Below are positions 19,259 to 28,372 of a stretch of 64,000 nt of DNA, piece by piece. Each line of letters begins with the position of its first letter. Position 1 is the stretch's first letter. The position numbers and the translations under genes were made by a program. Where the stretch lies: positions 1,054,001 to 1,118,000 of the forward strand of contig NZ_CP046046.1 in assembly GCF_009676705.1 (NCBI RefSeq), in the 5' to 3' direction. This DNA comes from Spiribacter sp. 2438. GTDB lineage: Bacteria; Pseudomonadota; Gammaproteobacteria; Nitrococcales; Nitrococcaceae. The notes beneath the pieces are model-generated. The model searched no databases, had not been told where the DNA came from, and was given only the letters and a program-made list of their open reading frames with translations.

Positions 19259-19945
19259 TCAGTTCAGCCAGCCCTGCGCCTTCAGCTGCTCCAGCGGTTT
19301 TTGCAGTCGCATCCGGGCCTTTTCGGTCAGCCGAATGAACCCGATGGCATGCAGGCCGTCGTTCATCGCACGCTCTCGATCCTCGGTCCCGTCATCGAGG
19401 GCAGCGCGCAACACCGCCAGCATCAACTCCGGGTCGCTCACATGGTCCAGTTGCCGGGTTTTCTCCGGTGATGTCCGCCAGTCCCGATACCGGGGCTTCA
19501 GAAACTGTGTGGGTTGACCGATGAACGCGCACTGACGTTCCAGTGCTCCAGCCCCTGCCGGGGCAGGCCCGGTCAGCGTCTCAAGCCGGGACTCGATGCG
19601 CGCCCGAATGCGGCCTCCCAGCCGCCCCAGCCCGGCCGCCTCCAGCAGGCGATCCGCCAGGACATCGAAATGCACGGGCCCCTCCACCGCCACGATCCGC
19701 TGGATCGCCTGGTCAAGTGAATGATCCGGAATATCGTGGAAATCACTGAATTCCCCGATCTCCAGATCGGCTGGCAGGGCTGTCTCATAGTCCGTTTGCG
19801 GCAGGAGATCCGGTGTCCATTCGCGGGGTGGGTCGAACCGCCCCGGGTGCAGCGCATCGGCATCCGCGGCGGGGTCCGGTGTGCGCATCAGTTGCTCATG
19901 CAGCACCACTGATGGCAAAAAGCTGCCCGGTGTTTCGTCGCTCAT
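19259..19945 (-). CDS. DUF3320-like protein
   Basis: Protein of 228 residues with no signal peptide or membrane segment. Residues ~85-145 (IVAVEGPVHFDVLADRLLEAAG, then a basic GRIRARIESRLE) resemble the DUF3320 winged-helix-like domain otherwise found at the C-terminus of large DUF4011 helicases and restriction-like proteins. Its start overlaps the stop of the upstream gene (ATGA), so the two are co-expressed. Function unknown. Confidence 0.5.
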   Translation of the reverse strand: MSDETPGSFLPSVVLHEQLMRTPDPAADADALHPGRFDPPREWTPDLLPQTDYETALPADLEIGEFSDFHDIPDHSLDQAIQRIVAVEGPVHFDVLADRLLEAAGLGRLGGRIRARIESRLETLTGPAPAGAGALERQCAFIGQPTQFLKPRYRDWRTSPEKTRQLDHVSDPELMLAVLRAALDDGTEDRERAMNDGLHAIGFIRLTEKARMRLQKPLEQLKAQGWLN

Positions 19946-20922
19946 CGCTCCCCCGTTAGCGTCAGCTCAACTCCCAGAGACTCCACCAGGATATCCAGCA
20001 TGGCGTCCTGCAGGATCGATCGCGGCCCCAGGGCCAGACAGGCATCATCCAGCGCGAATAACAATTCGGCGCGGGTGGCCCCGTCTACCCGTTCGGCGAG
20101 CCCCCGGGCCATATGGTGCAATACCCCCAGCAACACGGCCGGGGACTGCTCATCGGATGGCTCCCCCAGCCATCGGGTCAGCGACCTCCCCGCCACCTGC
20201 ATATCCTCCACCAGTGTGGCCGCCAGTGGTTGCTTCGGCGCATCCGCCAGCACCCGGGCTTTATCGACGCGGTGATCACCCCGACCCATCACCGCAACCA
20301 GATAGACCAGCGCGGCAAACAGGTCGCGAACCGGCTCACGCTCCGTTGCAACGTCATACTCTGCCAGCACCCGTTCGCCCACCGGCGCCACATCATCAAT
20401 GGACAGCTGAATGCCCTCCCGCGCCTGGCGGGCACGTTGCCATTGACCGACGGAGAACTGGAGGATCCCGGCCAGCCCCCGGCCCAGCAGACCCAGAGCC
20501 CAGACAATGCTAGTCGCCGCCACGTAAACCAGATTGATCACCGCCGCTTTCTGTCCGCGCAGCTGCACACCGGCGAATTTGGCGGATGACCGACCCGGGC
20601 GCAGCCAGTTCACCGACCCCAGTCCCATGCGGCTCGAAACGGTTACCCCGGTTTTGGAGAGGTTGAACCGCGCGGTATCCGAGCCGTAGCGCCCGCGCAG
20701 AACGAATCGCCCGTTCTGCATGGCCACCTGGGTGTTTTTGGCCAGCCGGGTGGAGACCCGAACTCCGCGGCGCGTGTTGCCCGTGACATTGACCCCGGCG
20801 GCCTTGACGTGGGCCCGCAGGGCAACCAAACCGGTGCGGCTGGCACGCAGATAACGCCCCCGATGCTCGATGCGCTTTTGGCGCCCGTCCGGATCCTTGT
20901 TGCCGATGTTGAAAAGTCCCAT
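19942..20922 (-). CDS. DUF4236-like protein with a membrane segment
   Basis: Protein of 326 residues. Residues ~70-115 (RGRYGSDTARFNLSKTGVTVSS) resemble the DUF4236 motif (LNLSKSGVS.S). A hydrophobic stretch near 120-150 is probably one or two membrane helices, followed by a helical cytoplasmic domain. ATG 20922 is chosen; upstream residues in the longer frame look non-coding. The stop overlaps the start of the DUF3320-like gene. Function unknown. Confidence 0.5.
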   Translation of the reverse strand: MGLFNIGNKDPDGRQKRIEHRGRYLRASRTGLVALRAHVKAAGVNVTGNTRRGVRVSTRLAKNTQVAMQNGRFVLRGRYGSDTARFNLSKTGVTVSSRMGLGSVNWLRPGRSSAKFAGVQLRGQKAAVINLVYVAATSIVWALGLLGRGLAGILQFSVGQWQRARQAREGIQLSIDDVAPVGERVLAEYDVATEREPVRDLFAALVYLVAVMGRGDHRVDKARVLADAPKQPLAATLVEDMQVAGRSLTRWLGEPSDEQSPAVLLGVLHHMARGLAERVDGATRAELLFALDDACLALGPRSILQDAMLDILVESLGVELTLTGER

Positions 20923-21046
20923 GGGGGCATTCCAGCAGTTTGGTGCGACAGCGCAAGTCGAAGGGCAGAATTCCCTGCACCCTGAGGCAAACTTTCGCAC
21001 GGACGATGAGTCGAAGCACGACCCCCATCAACCCGGAGCACCGACA

Positions 21047-21940
21047 TTGGTCAGCAAAACGATGACATTACTGGACGGTGGCATGGGCCAGGAATTACGC
21101 CAGCGCAGCCGGCAGCCGGCCTCGCCACTGTGGTCGGCGCAGGTCCTGATGGATGAACCTGACCTGGTGGTGGCGGCGCATCGCGACTTCATCGCGGCCG
21201 GCGCCGACATCATCACCACCAGCAACTATGTGGTCACGCCGCAGCGCCTGGCCCGGGACGGCGATCCGCAGTGGTTCGAGGCATTGCATGACGCGGCCCT
21301 GAAGGCGGCCCATGAATCCCGCGCCGGAAGTCCGCGAAGCGTTCGTATTGCCGGCTGCCTGCCGCCCCTGGTGGCGAGCTACCATCCGGAAGTGATCCCG
21401 GACGACGCCACCTGCCGGCGCGATTATGCCCGCCTGGTGGAGGCCCAGGCCGCCGGCGTCGACCTGCTGATGGCCGAGACCATGAGCCTGACCCGCGAGG
21501 CGGTTGCCGCAACCGTGGCCGGAAAGCAGAGCGGACTGCCCGTCTGGATTGCCTTGACGGTGGATGATCATAACGGCGCGCGGTTGCGCTCGGGTGAGTC
21601 CCTGCGGGCGGCCGCTCACGCAGTCATTGACGCCGGGGCCGATGCAGTACTGATCAATTGCTCGGCACCCGAAGCAATCACCACCGCCATGCCGATCCTT
21701 GCTGAAATGAACGTTCCATTCGGTGGCTACGCCAATGGCTTCGAGGCGGCCGGGGAGCTTGTGCCCGGCGGCACGGTGGATAGCCTCAAAGCGCGAGAAA
21801 ACCTGACACCGGCGCGCTATGCGGATTATGTGGCACGCTGGATCGACCACGGCGCGACCCTCGTGGGCGGCTGCTGCGAGATAGGCCCGGCGCACATTGC
21901 CACCCTGGATCAGCGGTTCAGGCAGGCCACGCCGGATTGA
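21047..21940 (+). CDS. Homocysteine S-methyltransferase family protein
   Basis: Zinc-dependent methyltransferase of the MmuM/BHMT family, 297 residues. Zn ligands are visible as the cysteine in INCSAPEA (near 206) and the pair in GGCCEIGP (near 278). A TTG at 21047 has GGAG eight bases upstream and is preferred; ATG 21062 is the alternative. Methyl donor may be S-methylmethionine or betaine. With the betaine-degradation genes nearby a betaine donor is possible, but this is inference. Divergent from the DUF4236/DUF3320 pair. Confidence 0.82.
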   Translation: MVSKTMTLLDGGMGQELRQRSRQPASPLWSAQVLMDEPDLVVAAHRDFIAAGADIITTSNYVVTPQRLARDGDPQWFEALHDAALKAAHESRAGSPRSVRIAGCLPPLVASYHPEVIPDDATCRRDYARLVEAQAAGVDLLMAETMSLTREAVAATVAGKQSGLPVWIALTVDDHNGARLRSGESLRAAAHAVIDAGADAVLINCSAPEAITTAMPILAEMNVPFGGYANGFEAAGELVPGGTVDSLKARENLTPARYADYVARWIDHGATLVGGCCEIGPAHIATLDQRFRQATPD

Positions 21941-21946
21941 CACGCC

Positions 21947-22942
21947 TCACTGGTACTGCGCCAGCGCCCGGCGGATACGCCCAATCAGCTCATCACGCAA
22001 GGCGTCCGGGGCAATAACTTCCGCCTGATCGCCGAGTCCCATCAGCCACCAGCGCAGCTGGGCGGTATCCGGGACCGTGGCGGTGAGCTGCCGGCGAGCG
22101 TCGACCTCGGCGGTCATCCGTTGATCCTCGCTGAGGGGTGTCTCCTCAAGGTGCACTGCCGTCTCGGCGGTGACGCGCAGGGTGATGGCCAGTGGCTCCT
22201 CGCTGAGCTTGAAGTTCAGTCCGCCACGGTGGACGTAGTCAGACAGATCAAAATCCGCGGGCCGATGGACCGGCTCATCCAGGCCCTCGGCCTCCAGGAA
22301 CCGATGCATGGCCAGATGCACCACCTCGTCCTGACCATTGCGCTGACAGACCAGGTACACCACCCCGTCGCGAAAGACGATGCCCAGCGGACTGATCACG
22401 TAATCGCGGACTTCACCGTCGTAGCGGCGCTGATAGCGGGCCCGGAACTGGCGATCGTTAAACAGCCCGTCATAGACCACGTGCAGGATCCCGGCGTCCA
22501 CCGCCGGCGGAATCAGACTCTGGCCCCGGGTGGTGGATTGAATCTTCTCCGGCCAGGCGCTCACCGGACTGGGGGTCTCGGCCAGCACCTGCTCGGCCTG
22601 CCGAAAGTAAGGCTCAAGGCTGCTGCGGGTGGATGGCGCCATCAGACGGCCGGAGAAGTGTTCCGCGAGCTTGAAGGCCAGGGCCGTCTGCGGCTCCATC
22701 CCCGGGATATCCATCTGCACGGCATCCCGGCCCCAGCACCAGCCATGGGGCCGGGACCGGTCATCCTGCATCAGCCCAAAGATCTGGCCGGAAAGCCGGT
22801 TGAGATCCCGCTGGATGGTCCGCTCGGTGGTGGTGTAGCCCTGGTCCCTCAAATAATCCAGCAGCTCCCGGACGGTCACTTTGCGCGGGTGCCGCGGGAT
22901 CCTTCGCAACATGACCCAGTGGCGCAGTAGCGTGTCGGTCAT
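21947..22942 (-). CDS. WYL-domain transcriptional regulator
   Basis: Regulator of 331 residues: an N-terminal HTH (about 1-65, with VTVRELLDYLRDQGY and TERTIQRDLNRLS), a central WYL-type SH3-like ligand domain (about 150-230, YVISPLGIVFRDGVVYLVC), and a C-terminal WCX domain (about 245-330). WYL proteins often sense nucleic acids or nucleotides and control defence or repair genes. No target is evident here. The 3' end is convergent with the methyltransferase gene, 6 bp away. Confidence 0.85.
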   Translation of the reverse strand: MTDTLLRHWVMLRRIPRHPRKVTVRELLDYLRDQGYTTTERTIQRDLNRLSGQIFGLMQDDRSRPHGWCWGRDAVQMDIPGMEPQTALAFKLAEHFSGRLMAPSTRSSLEPYFRQAEQVLAETPSPVSAWPEKIQSTTRGQSLIPPAVDAGILHVVYDGLFNDRQFRARYQRRYDGEVRDYVISPLGIVFRDGVVYLVCQRNGQDEVVHLAMHRFLEAEGLDEPVHRPADFDLSDYVHRGGLNFKLSEEPLAITLRVTAETAVHLEETPLSEDQRMTAEVDARRQLTATVPDTAQLRWWLMGLGDQAEVIAPDALRDELIGRIRRALAQYQ

Positions 22943-22982
22943 TGCTTTTCTCCTATCCGTATCCCTGGATGGGCGTCACCGT

Positions 22983-22998
22983 GGACCGCTCGCGGTTC
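22983..22998 (-). terminator. Possible hairpin after the first dctM
   Basis: On the minus strand, a GC-rich inverted repeat (GAACCGC/GCGGTCC with a G-U pair, tight loop) starts 5 bases after the dctM stop. It lacks a clear U-tract, so it may be a weak or Rho-assisted terminator or a 3' stabiliser. Confidence 0.25.
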
Positions 22999-23002
22999 TT
23001 TC

Positions 23003-24256
23003 TCATGCCAGAAATAGCATGGGCAGATAGACCACACCGAGCAACACCAGAATCAGGCAGAGCAGGTAGGGCACAACCGCTGCGGCAATGCGCCCCAGCG
23101 GTTGCTCCGTGACCGAAGAAGCCACATACAGGTTAATGGCAACGGGCGGAGTGATCATGCCAATCGCCAGACCCACGACAATAATGATCCCGAAGTGAAC
23201 GGGATCGATACCCACCTGAGTCACCAGGGGCAGCAGCACCGGCGTCAGAATAATCAGCGCGCTGGCGGTTTCGACAAAAATCCCGATGAACAGGATCACC
23301 ATCACAACCAGCAGCATGATCAGGTAGGGATTGGTTGACAGGGACAGGACGGATTCTGCGATCGCTGAAGGGATACTCCAGTTGGCCAGCGCCCAGCTGA
23401 GCACCGCCGATGTGGCAATGACAAACATGATGACCGCCGTGGTGATCACCGATCGAACCATGATTCGATAAATCGCTGCCAGGGTGAGATCGCGGTAGAC
23501 ACATAAAGACACGAAAAGCGCGTAGTTCACTGCGACCACCGCCGCTTCACTGGGCGTAAAAATTCCAGAAAAAATGCCGCCGAGAATGATCAGCGGCGTC
23601 AACAGCCCCCAAAAGGCATCCCGAAGGGTCCGCAACACGTTGCCCAGGCTAAAAACGGCGCCCCGCGGGTAATTGCGGTGATAGGCCTGACCGATGGCGA
23701 TCACCATCAACCCCAGCCCCATGAAAAGCCCCGGCAGAAAACCGCTCAGGAAGAGCTGCCTGACCGATTCCTGGGCAATCACCGCATAAATGATGAGCGG
23801 CACCGACGGCGGAATCACCACGCCGATAGTGCCGCTCGCTGCAATCAGGCTGGCAGCGGATGCCGGGTCATACCCTCTCCGACGCAACTCCGGGACCAGC
23901 GCCGAGCCAATCGCCGCGGTGGTCGCGGCTCCCGAGCCGGAAATGGCAGCAAAAAACATCCCGGCCAGCACCGAAACCACTGACAGGCCGCCTTTCAGGA
24001 AACCCAGCAGTGCGTCGGCAAAGGCCACCAGTTTTTCACTGATTCGACCGCCCGCCATCAGGTCGCCGGCCAGAATGAACAACGGCACTGCAAGCAGGGC
24101 AAAGGAATCGATTCCGGCGAACAGACGCTGCGGCAATACCATCAGGGAGATCCCACCCGCCCATAGCGCCGTGGCGGTGCTCGCGCCGATGGCAATGGCA
24201 ATGGGTGAGCCCAGGACCAGCAGTGCCAGAAACACCGCAAGCAGAATCAGAATCAA
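23003..24256 (-). CDS. dctM: TRAP transporter large permease (DctM)
   Basis: Twelve-plus transmembrane protein, 417 residues, the ion-coupled translocating subunit of a TRAP uptake system for a carboxylate. Family signatures include the N-terminal ILLAVFLALLVLGSPIAIAIG, FFAAISGSGAATTAAIG and FGIIIVVGLAIGMITPPVAINL. No ATG is suitably placed. The start is taken as TTG at 24256, which overlaps the dctQ stop as TTGA and gives the typical N-terminus. Follows dctP-dctQ in one operon. Confidence 0.93.
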   Translation of the reverse strand: MILILLAVFLALLVLGSPIAIAIGASTATALWAGGISLMVLPQRLFAGIDSFALLAVPLFILAGDLMAGGRISEKLVAFADALLGFLKGGLSVVSVLAGMFFAAISGSGAATTAAIGSALVPELRRRGYDPASAASLIAASGTIGVVIPPSVPLIIYAVIAQESVRQLFLSGFLPGLFMGLGLMVIAIGQAYHRNYPRGAVFSLGNVLRTLRDAFWGLLTPLIILGGIFSGIFTPSEAAVVAVNYALFVSLCVYRDLTLAAIYRIMVRSVITTAVIMFVIATSAVLSWALANWSIPSAIAESVLSLSTNPYLIMLLVVMVILFIGIFVETASALIILTPVLLPLVTQVGIDPVHFGIIIVVGLAIGMITPPVAINLYVASSVTEQPLGRIAAAVVPYLLCLILVLLGVVYLPMLFLA

Positions 24257-24765
24257 GGGGCGCTCTCGCGCGGTGTAACGGGGCTTTGTCCGAGCCAGGC
24301 CTCCAGCAGATCGACCACGGCCATATAAGCCATGATCATGCCGCTGATTGGCATGACACTGTAGATCGCCGTCATGGGGAGCTGCAGAGCCGGCGAACGC
24401 TGAGCGGACTGCAGTGCCATGTACTCGAACCCGACCCACACCAGCAAGGCCATGAAGATCATGGTCACCACGGCAATCAACGCCTGGACCAGTCGCTGGA
24501 TCGGGTTGGGTAGTGCGTCACTGAGCAGAGTGACAGCAATATGGCGACCGCGCGAATATGCCAGGCAGGCACCTAAAAAGGTTAGCCAAATCAGCAGGTA
24601 ACGAGCTGTTTCTTCAGTCCAGCTGGTAGCAGAGAACAGCACCCGCGAGACGATCTGCAGCGACATGACCGCAATCAGCGCAACCAGGCCTGCAAACGCA
24701 AGGCGTTGCAGCACCGCATCGATAACGCCCTCCACGGCGCGCAGGACGTGAAGGGCGTTCAGCAA
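24253..24765 (-). CDS. dctQ: TRAP transporter small permease (DctQ)
   Basis: Four-helix membrane subunit (170 residues) that bridges binding protein and permease. The helix around VSRVLFSATSWTEETARYLLIWLTFLGA and the ITAVVTMIF-like third helix are typical of DctQ. It starts 3 bp after the dctP stop and overlaps dctM. Confidence 0.9.
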   Translation of the reverse strand: MLNALHVLRAVEGVIDAVLQRLAFAGLVALIAVMSLQIVSRVLFSATSWTEETARYLLIWLTFLGACLAYSRGRHIAVTLLSDALPNPIQRLVQALIAVVTMIFMALLVWVGFEYMALQSAQRSPALQLPMTAIYSVMPISGMIMAYMAVVDLLEAWLGQSPVTPRESAP

Positions 24766-24768
24766 GGT

Positions 24769-25776
24769 TTACTCCAGCTGTTCCTGGATCCGCTCGAGAT
24801 ACTCGCCGAAGCGGTCACTGTATTTCTCATAAACCGGTGCAACAGCGGCCTGAAATGCCTCCAGATCCGGATCATGCACGACAGCCATGCCCGAGTCTTC
24901 GAGGTCTGCCAGTTGGTCGGCTTCCATCTCGGCATTCTGCTCACGGGCGTGAGCGGACGCCGCCTGAGCGGCTTCCTGCACGATGACCTGAACCTCTGAT
25001 GGCAGCTCCTGCCACTTTGACAGACCCATCACAAAGATCGCCGGTGCATAGGTGTGGCGGCTCAGCGTCATGTGGCTCTGGGTTTCGTTGAGCTCGAAGG
25101 AATGGATCACATTAACCGGGTTTTCCTGGCCATCAATGGTGCCCTGCTGCATGGCACTCAGCGCCTCGGTCCAGGCCATCGGGACCGCATTGGCCCCCAG
25201 TTCCCGGAATGTGTCCACGTAGACCGGGTTTTCCATGACACGCAGCCTCAGACCGTCCAGATCCGCAGGCTCCGCCACCGGGCCCCGGCTGTTGGTGAGA
25301 TTCCGAAACCCTCGCTCTGCATAGGCCAGGCCCTTGAGATCCACTCGCTCTAGCTCGTCCAGCAGATCCTGGCCCACGGCGCCATCAAGCACCTCATAAG
25401 CGGCCTCGCGATTGGGGAAGAGAAACGGCAACTCGAACACCGCCATCTCCTCAACAAAATTGGCCACCGGTCCATTGGTGATTACGCCCATGTCCACGGT
25501 GCCAATCTGCATGCCCTCAAGCAGGGTTCGCTCATCTCCGAGCTGAGCATTGGGAAAAAGCTCCACCGACACGGTCCCATCGGTGCGCTCTTCCACCAGC
25601 TCCTGAAACCGAACGGCCGCAATGTGGAAGCTGTCCTCCTCGTTGACAACATGAGCCAGGCGCAGCTCAATCGGGTCGAGATCGCTCATCCCGTCCTGAT
25701 CGTCACAAGCGGTCAGAAACGGCAATGCAACAGCCCCAATAACCAGGGCGGCTATAATTTTGTGGTTTTTCTTCAT
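24769..25776 (-). CDS. dctP: TRAP transporter solute-binding protein (DctP), lipoprotein
   Basis: Periplasmic substrate-binding protein of 335 residues with a lipoprotein signal: MKKNHK start, hydrophobic core, LTAC lipobox with Cys24. The DctP signatures LRLAHVVNEEDSFH, LFPNAQLGDERTLLEGMQIG and the substrate-arginine region LRVMENPVYVDTFRELGANAVPM are present. ATG 25776 is preceded by GGAGAG. The substrate is not predictable from sequence; family members mostly bind organic acids. Neighbours give no catabolic clue. Confidence 0.92.
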   Translation of the reverse strand: MKKNHKIIAALVIGAVALPFLTACDDQDGMSDLDPIELRLAHVVNEEDSFHIAAVRFQELVEERTDGTVSVELFPNAQLGDERTLLEGMQIGTVDMGVITNGPVANFVEEMAVFELPFLFPNREAAYEVLDGAVGQDLLDELERVDLKGLAYAERGFRNLTNSRGPVAEPADLDGLRLRVMENPVYVDTFRELGANAVPMAWTEALSAMQQGTIDGQENPVNVIHSFELNETQSHMTLSRHTYAPAIFVMGLSKWQELPSEVQVIVQEAAQAASAHAREQNAEMEADQLADLEDSGMAVVHDPDLEAFQAAVAPVYEKYSDRFGEYLERIQEQLE

Positions 25777-25896
25777 TTGCAGACTCTCCGTGTGAATGAA
25801 ATGACCGATTGGAGTTTCTTCCGCGTTCCGACCCACGTCAATCGCCCCAGGTGGGTATCTATTGCCACCTGCGCGCCGTTGAGCTGTGGCAGCCCC

Positions 25897-26838
25897 TCAA
25901 GGGTGTGTCAGTCGCGGCAACTGTGCCTCGATGGTCTCTCGCATCCCCTCATGCGCGTCGATAAGCATAAGCGCTTCACCCAGGGATTGCGCCGGCTCAT
26001 CCACCGTAAAGCCCGGATCGTCAGTAGCGATTTCAAATAGCATGCCGCCGGGCTCCCGAAAATAAACGGAACGAAAATAGAACCGGTCGACCTCGCCGGA
26101 GCATGGCATGCGCCACGCCTGCACCCGCTCGAGCATCGCCAGCAGCGCCGGACGATCCGGCACGCGAAAGGCGACGTGGTGGACCGTGCCGTACCCCGGC
26201 TGCCCCGGCGCGACATCACGCAATAGCTCCAGATAATCGTCGGCCCCACCGTCCGGGCTGTTAAAGCGCCGACACCCGCCATCGGCCTGCGCCTCCGTGT
26301 AGCCGAGCAGCTCCGTCAACACCCGGGTGGTCGCGTCCGGGCGGTAACTGGATAACGTCATCCCGGCAAAGCCCCGAATAACCATGCCCGGCTCAATGCC
26401 CGGCGCTTGCCAGGTATCGGCGGAGCGCCCCACCCCCGCTTCTGATTGGCCCATCAGCGCCAGCGGCAGGCCATCGGGGTCGCGAAACCGCAACAATGGC
26501 GCGCCGGTCGCTGCCGATGCCTGCTGCACGTCGACGCCAGCCGAGGCCAATCGTGCTCGCCAGCCATCCAGCGAACCAACCGGCACCGCAAAATGAGTCT
26601 CCAGGGGCTGGCCACGCCCGGGCTGTCCGGCGGGCACACCGGGAAAAGGGAAAAACGTCATCGCGGTGCCGGGCCGGCCCAGGGCATCCCCGTAGTAAAG
26701 GTGATAGGTGAACGGGTCATCCTGATTGACGGTCTTTTTAACCAGCCGCAGACCGAGCACCCCGGCATAGAAATCCAGGTTGAGCTGTGGATTCGCGGCG
26801 ACGGCTGTGATGTGGTGGAGGCCGGTGACTGGGCTCAT
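25897..26838 (-). CDS. Ring-cleaving dioxygenase-type glyoxalase protein (MhqO/YkcA-like)
   Basis: Two vicinal-oxygen-chelate modules (about 5-130 and 150-285), 313 residues. The start GLHHITAVAANPQLNLDFY and the HHVAFRVP and YFREPGGMLFEIATD segments fit the hydroquinone-dioxygenase-like VOC family. Substrate unknown; relatives respond to quinone stress. Monocistronic and divergent from cytochrome b561. Confidence 0.85.
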   Translation of the reverse strand: MSPVTGLHHITAVAANPQLNLDFYAGVLGLRLVKKTVNQDDPFTYHLYYGDALGRPGTAMTFFPFPGVPAGQPGRGQPLETHFAVPVGSLDGWRARLASAGVDVQQASAATGAPLLRFRDPDGLPLALMGQSEAGVGRSADTWQAPGIEPGMVIRGFAGMTLSSYRPDATTRVLTELLGYTEAQADGGCRRFNSPDGGADDYLELLRDVAPGQPGYGTVHHVAFRVPDRPALLAMLERVQAWRMPCSGEVDRFYFRSVYFREPGGMLFEIATDDPGFTVDEPAQSLGEALMLIDAHEGMRETIEAQLPRLTHP

Positions 26839-26881
26839 CGGGTCAGCTTAGCAAACTGTCAACCCAATACCGGAGGACGCA

Positions 26882-27466
26882 ATGAGCGACTGGCCACGCT
26901 ATCGCCTGATACAGCGACTACTTCACTGGGGTATCGCGCTGCTGGTTCTGCCCCTGATTGCCGTCGGGATCGTGCTGGGCATCCTGGGGTTTCAGGGCGC
27001 GGTGGATGCGTTTGGTTTCGAGGCTACGAATACGCTCTACATCACGCACAAAACCGGGGGCGTGCTGGTGCTCGGGTTCATGGCGGTTCGAATTATGGCC
27101 CGACTGCGATACGGCAAGCCCCGCTACGCCATTCCCCTGGAAAACCGGTTGCAGAAAATCGCCAGTGAATCAGTCCATGGGCTGATGTATGTCGCCCTGA
27201 TCGCCATGCCGGCGCTGGGCTGGGCGGCGAACGCCACCGGCGGGTATCCGATCAACTTCTTCCATTGGGTGCTACCGCCACTCATGGCCGAAAACGACGC
27301 CCTGTCGGCCGTTTTCTTCCAATGGCATGCCATCGTCGGTTGGACGTTGCTCGGCCTGGTCTCGGTGCACATCGCCGGCGCGCTTTACCACTGGTTCATC
27401 CGCAAGGACGGAGTCATGACGCGCATGAGCCTGCTGCCTTCACCGCGGCCAGGACAGGGTGATTGA
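26882..27466 (+). CDS. Cytochrome b561-type membrane protein
   Basis: Four-helix dihaem b-type membrane protein, 194 residues. Histidines in LLHWGIALLV (helix 1), ITHKTGGVLV (helix 2), the third helix and VSVHIAGALYHWF (helix 4) are placed as haem ligands. Related proteins move electrons between quinone and periplasmic acceptors or superoxide. A GGAG precedes the start. Confidence 0.88.
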   Translation: MSDWPRYRLIQRLLHWGIALLVLPLIAVGIVLGILGFQGAVDAFGFEATNTLYITHKTGGVLVLGFMAVRIMARLRYGKPRYAIPLENRLQKIASESVHGLMYVALIAMPALGWAANATGGYPINFFHWVLPPLMAENDALSAVFFQWHAIVGWTLLGLVSVHIAGALYHWFIRKDGVMTRMSLLPSPRPGQGD

Positions 27467-27487
27467 GCCGGCCGGGAGTCGGGTCAG

Positions 27488-28084
27488 CTAACTCCCACTC
27501 TCATGCTTGAGCGCGCTGGCCGTGTTGACCAGCTGCCCCACCACGCCTTCCAGAGCCCGCGTGTGGTTGGCATCGGTGAGATGGCCGTTGTCATCGAATA
27601 CGCCGGGCGCGCCGGCGATGGCGAGCTGCTGAGGCACCACGTGCACACCGATGTTGCCAAGCAGCATGCGCAGCGCCACCAGCACGCGCATCCCGCCCAA
27701 TCCGCCGGGGGAGCCGGCGGCGATCGCCGCGACTTTGCCCTTGTACGCGGCCAGGGGCGGCTCATCCGCCGTCTCCCGCCGGGACACCCAGTCAATGGTG
27801 TTCTTCAAAAGCGGTGGCAGAGAGCTGTTGTACTCCGGTGAGGCAATGAAGAACCCATCGCTGTCGCGAAGCAGCGCCTTGAGTTCCACGGCGGCCTCGG
27901 GTAGCCCTTCGCGCTCCTCCAGGTCCCCGTCATAGAGCGGCATGGGGTAATCCCGCAAATCAATCAGGGTGGCCCTGGCGTCCGCGGCGGCGGCGGTCGC
28001 CGCGGCGACACGGGCAATTTTCTTGTTAACCGAATCCTCACGGGCGCTGCCCGCGAAAAAGACCAGCGATGGCGTGTCCGTCAT
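27488..28084 (-). CDS. NADPH-dependent FMN reductase family protein
   Basis: Flavodoxin-fold oxidoreductase of 198 residues. FAGSAREDSVNKKIA binds FMN phosphate, and SPEYNSSLPPLLKNTIDWVSR and AAGSPGGLGGMRV complete the flavin site. It probably reduces quinones, azo compounds or free flavin. ATG 28084 is preferred over a TTG two codons upstream. It lies just downstream of the sir2 scar. Confidence 0.88.
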   Translation of the reverse strand: MTDTPSLVFFAGSAREDSVNKKIARVAAATAAAADARATLIDLRDYPMPLYDGDLEEREGLPEAAVELKALLRDSDGFFIASPEYNSSLPPLLKNTIDWVSRRETADEPPLAAYKGKVAAIAAGSPGGLGGMRVLVALRMLLGNIGVHVVPQQLAIAGAPGVFDDNGHLTDANHTRALEGVVGQLVNTASALKHESGS

Positions 28085-28186
28085 GATCAATGCGCTCCGC
28101 GTCGATTGAATGAAATTTTCGAGGGATGTTGCGAGTGGACCGCAGGGTCGTTGGCGGCGACGCTGCTGTCAAACCCGATCGGGGTT

Positions 28187-28284
28187 TTACCCGAGCACCT
28201 CCTCCACCCAGGCGGGTACGGCCTCGCTGGCCCGCTCTCTGCAGACACGCCGGCACCGGTCAGAATGACGATGGATTCGCGCAT
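28187..28284 (-). pseudogene. Sir2/CobB deacylase deletion scar
   Basis: About 98 bp remain. The 5' part reads MRESIVILTGAGVSAESG, the NAD-binding start of Sir2 proteins. In the +1 frame, immediately after, comes RASEAVPAWVEEVLG followed by TAA, which resembles the Sir2 C-terminus. About 200 internal codons are therefore missing, apparently through one out-of-frame internal deletion at or near GAGAGCGG. No functional protein can be made. Confidence 0.75.
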
Positions 28285-28372
28285 GGTGGCTGGCCAATGA
28301 TTGAATGGAGGCACAGTCTAAGCCGCATCGGACTGCCGATTTATCGTGTCATCCGTCACTCAGGAGTCCTCC

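Noticed and set aside
22943-23002. Promoter or regulatory target of the WYL regulator
   Set aside because: Only a short GC hairpin is seen; nothing links it to the regulator.
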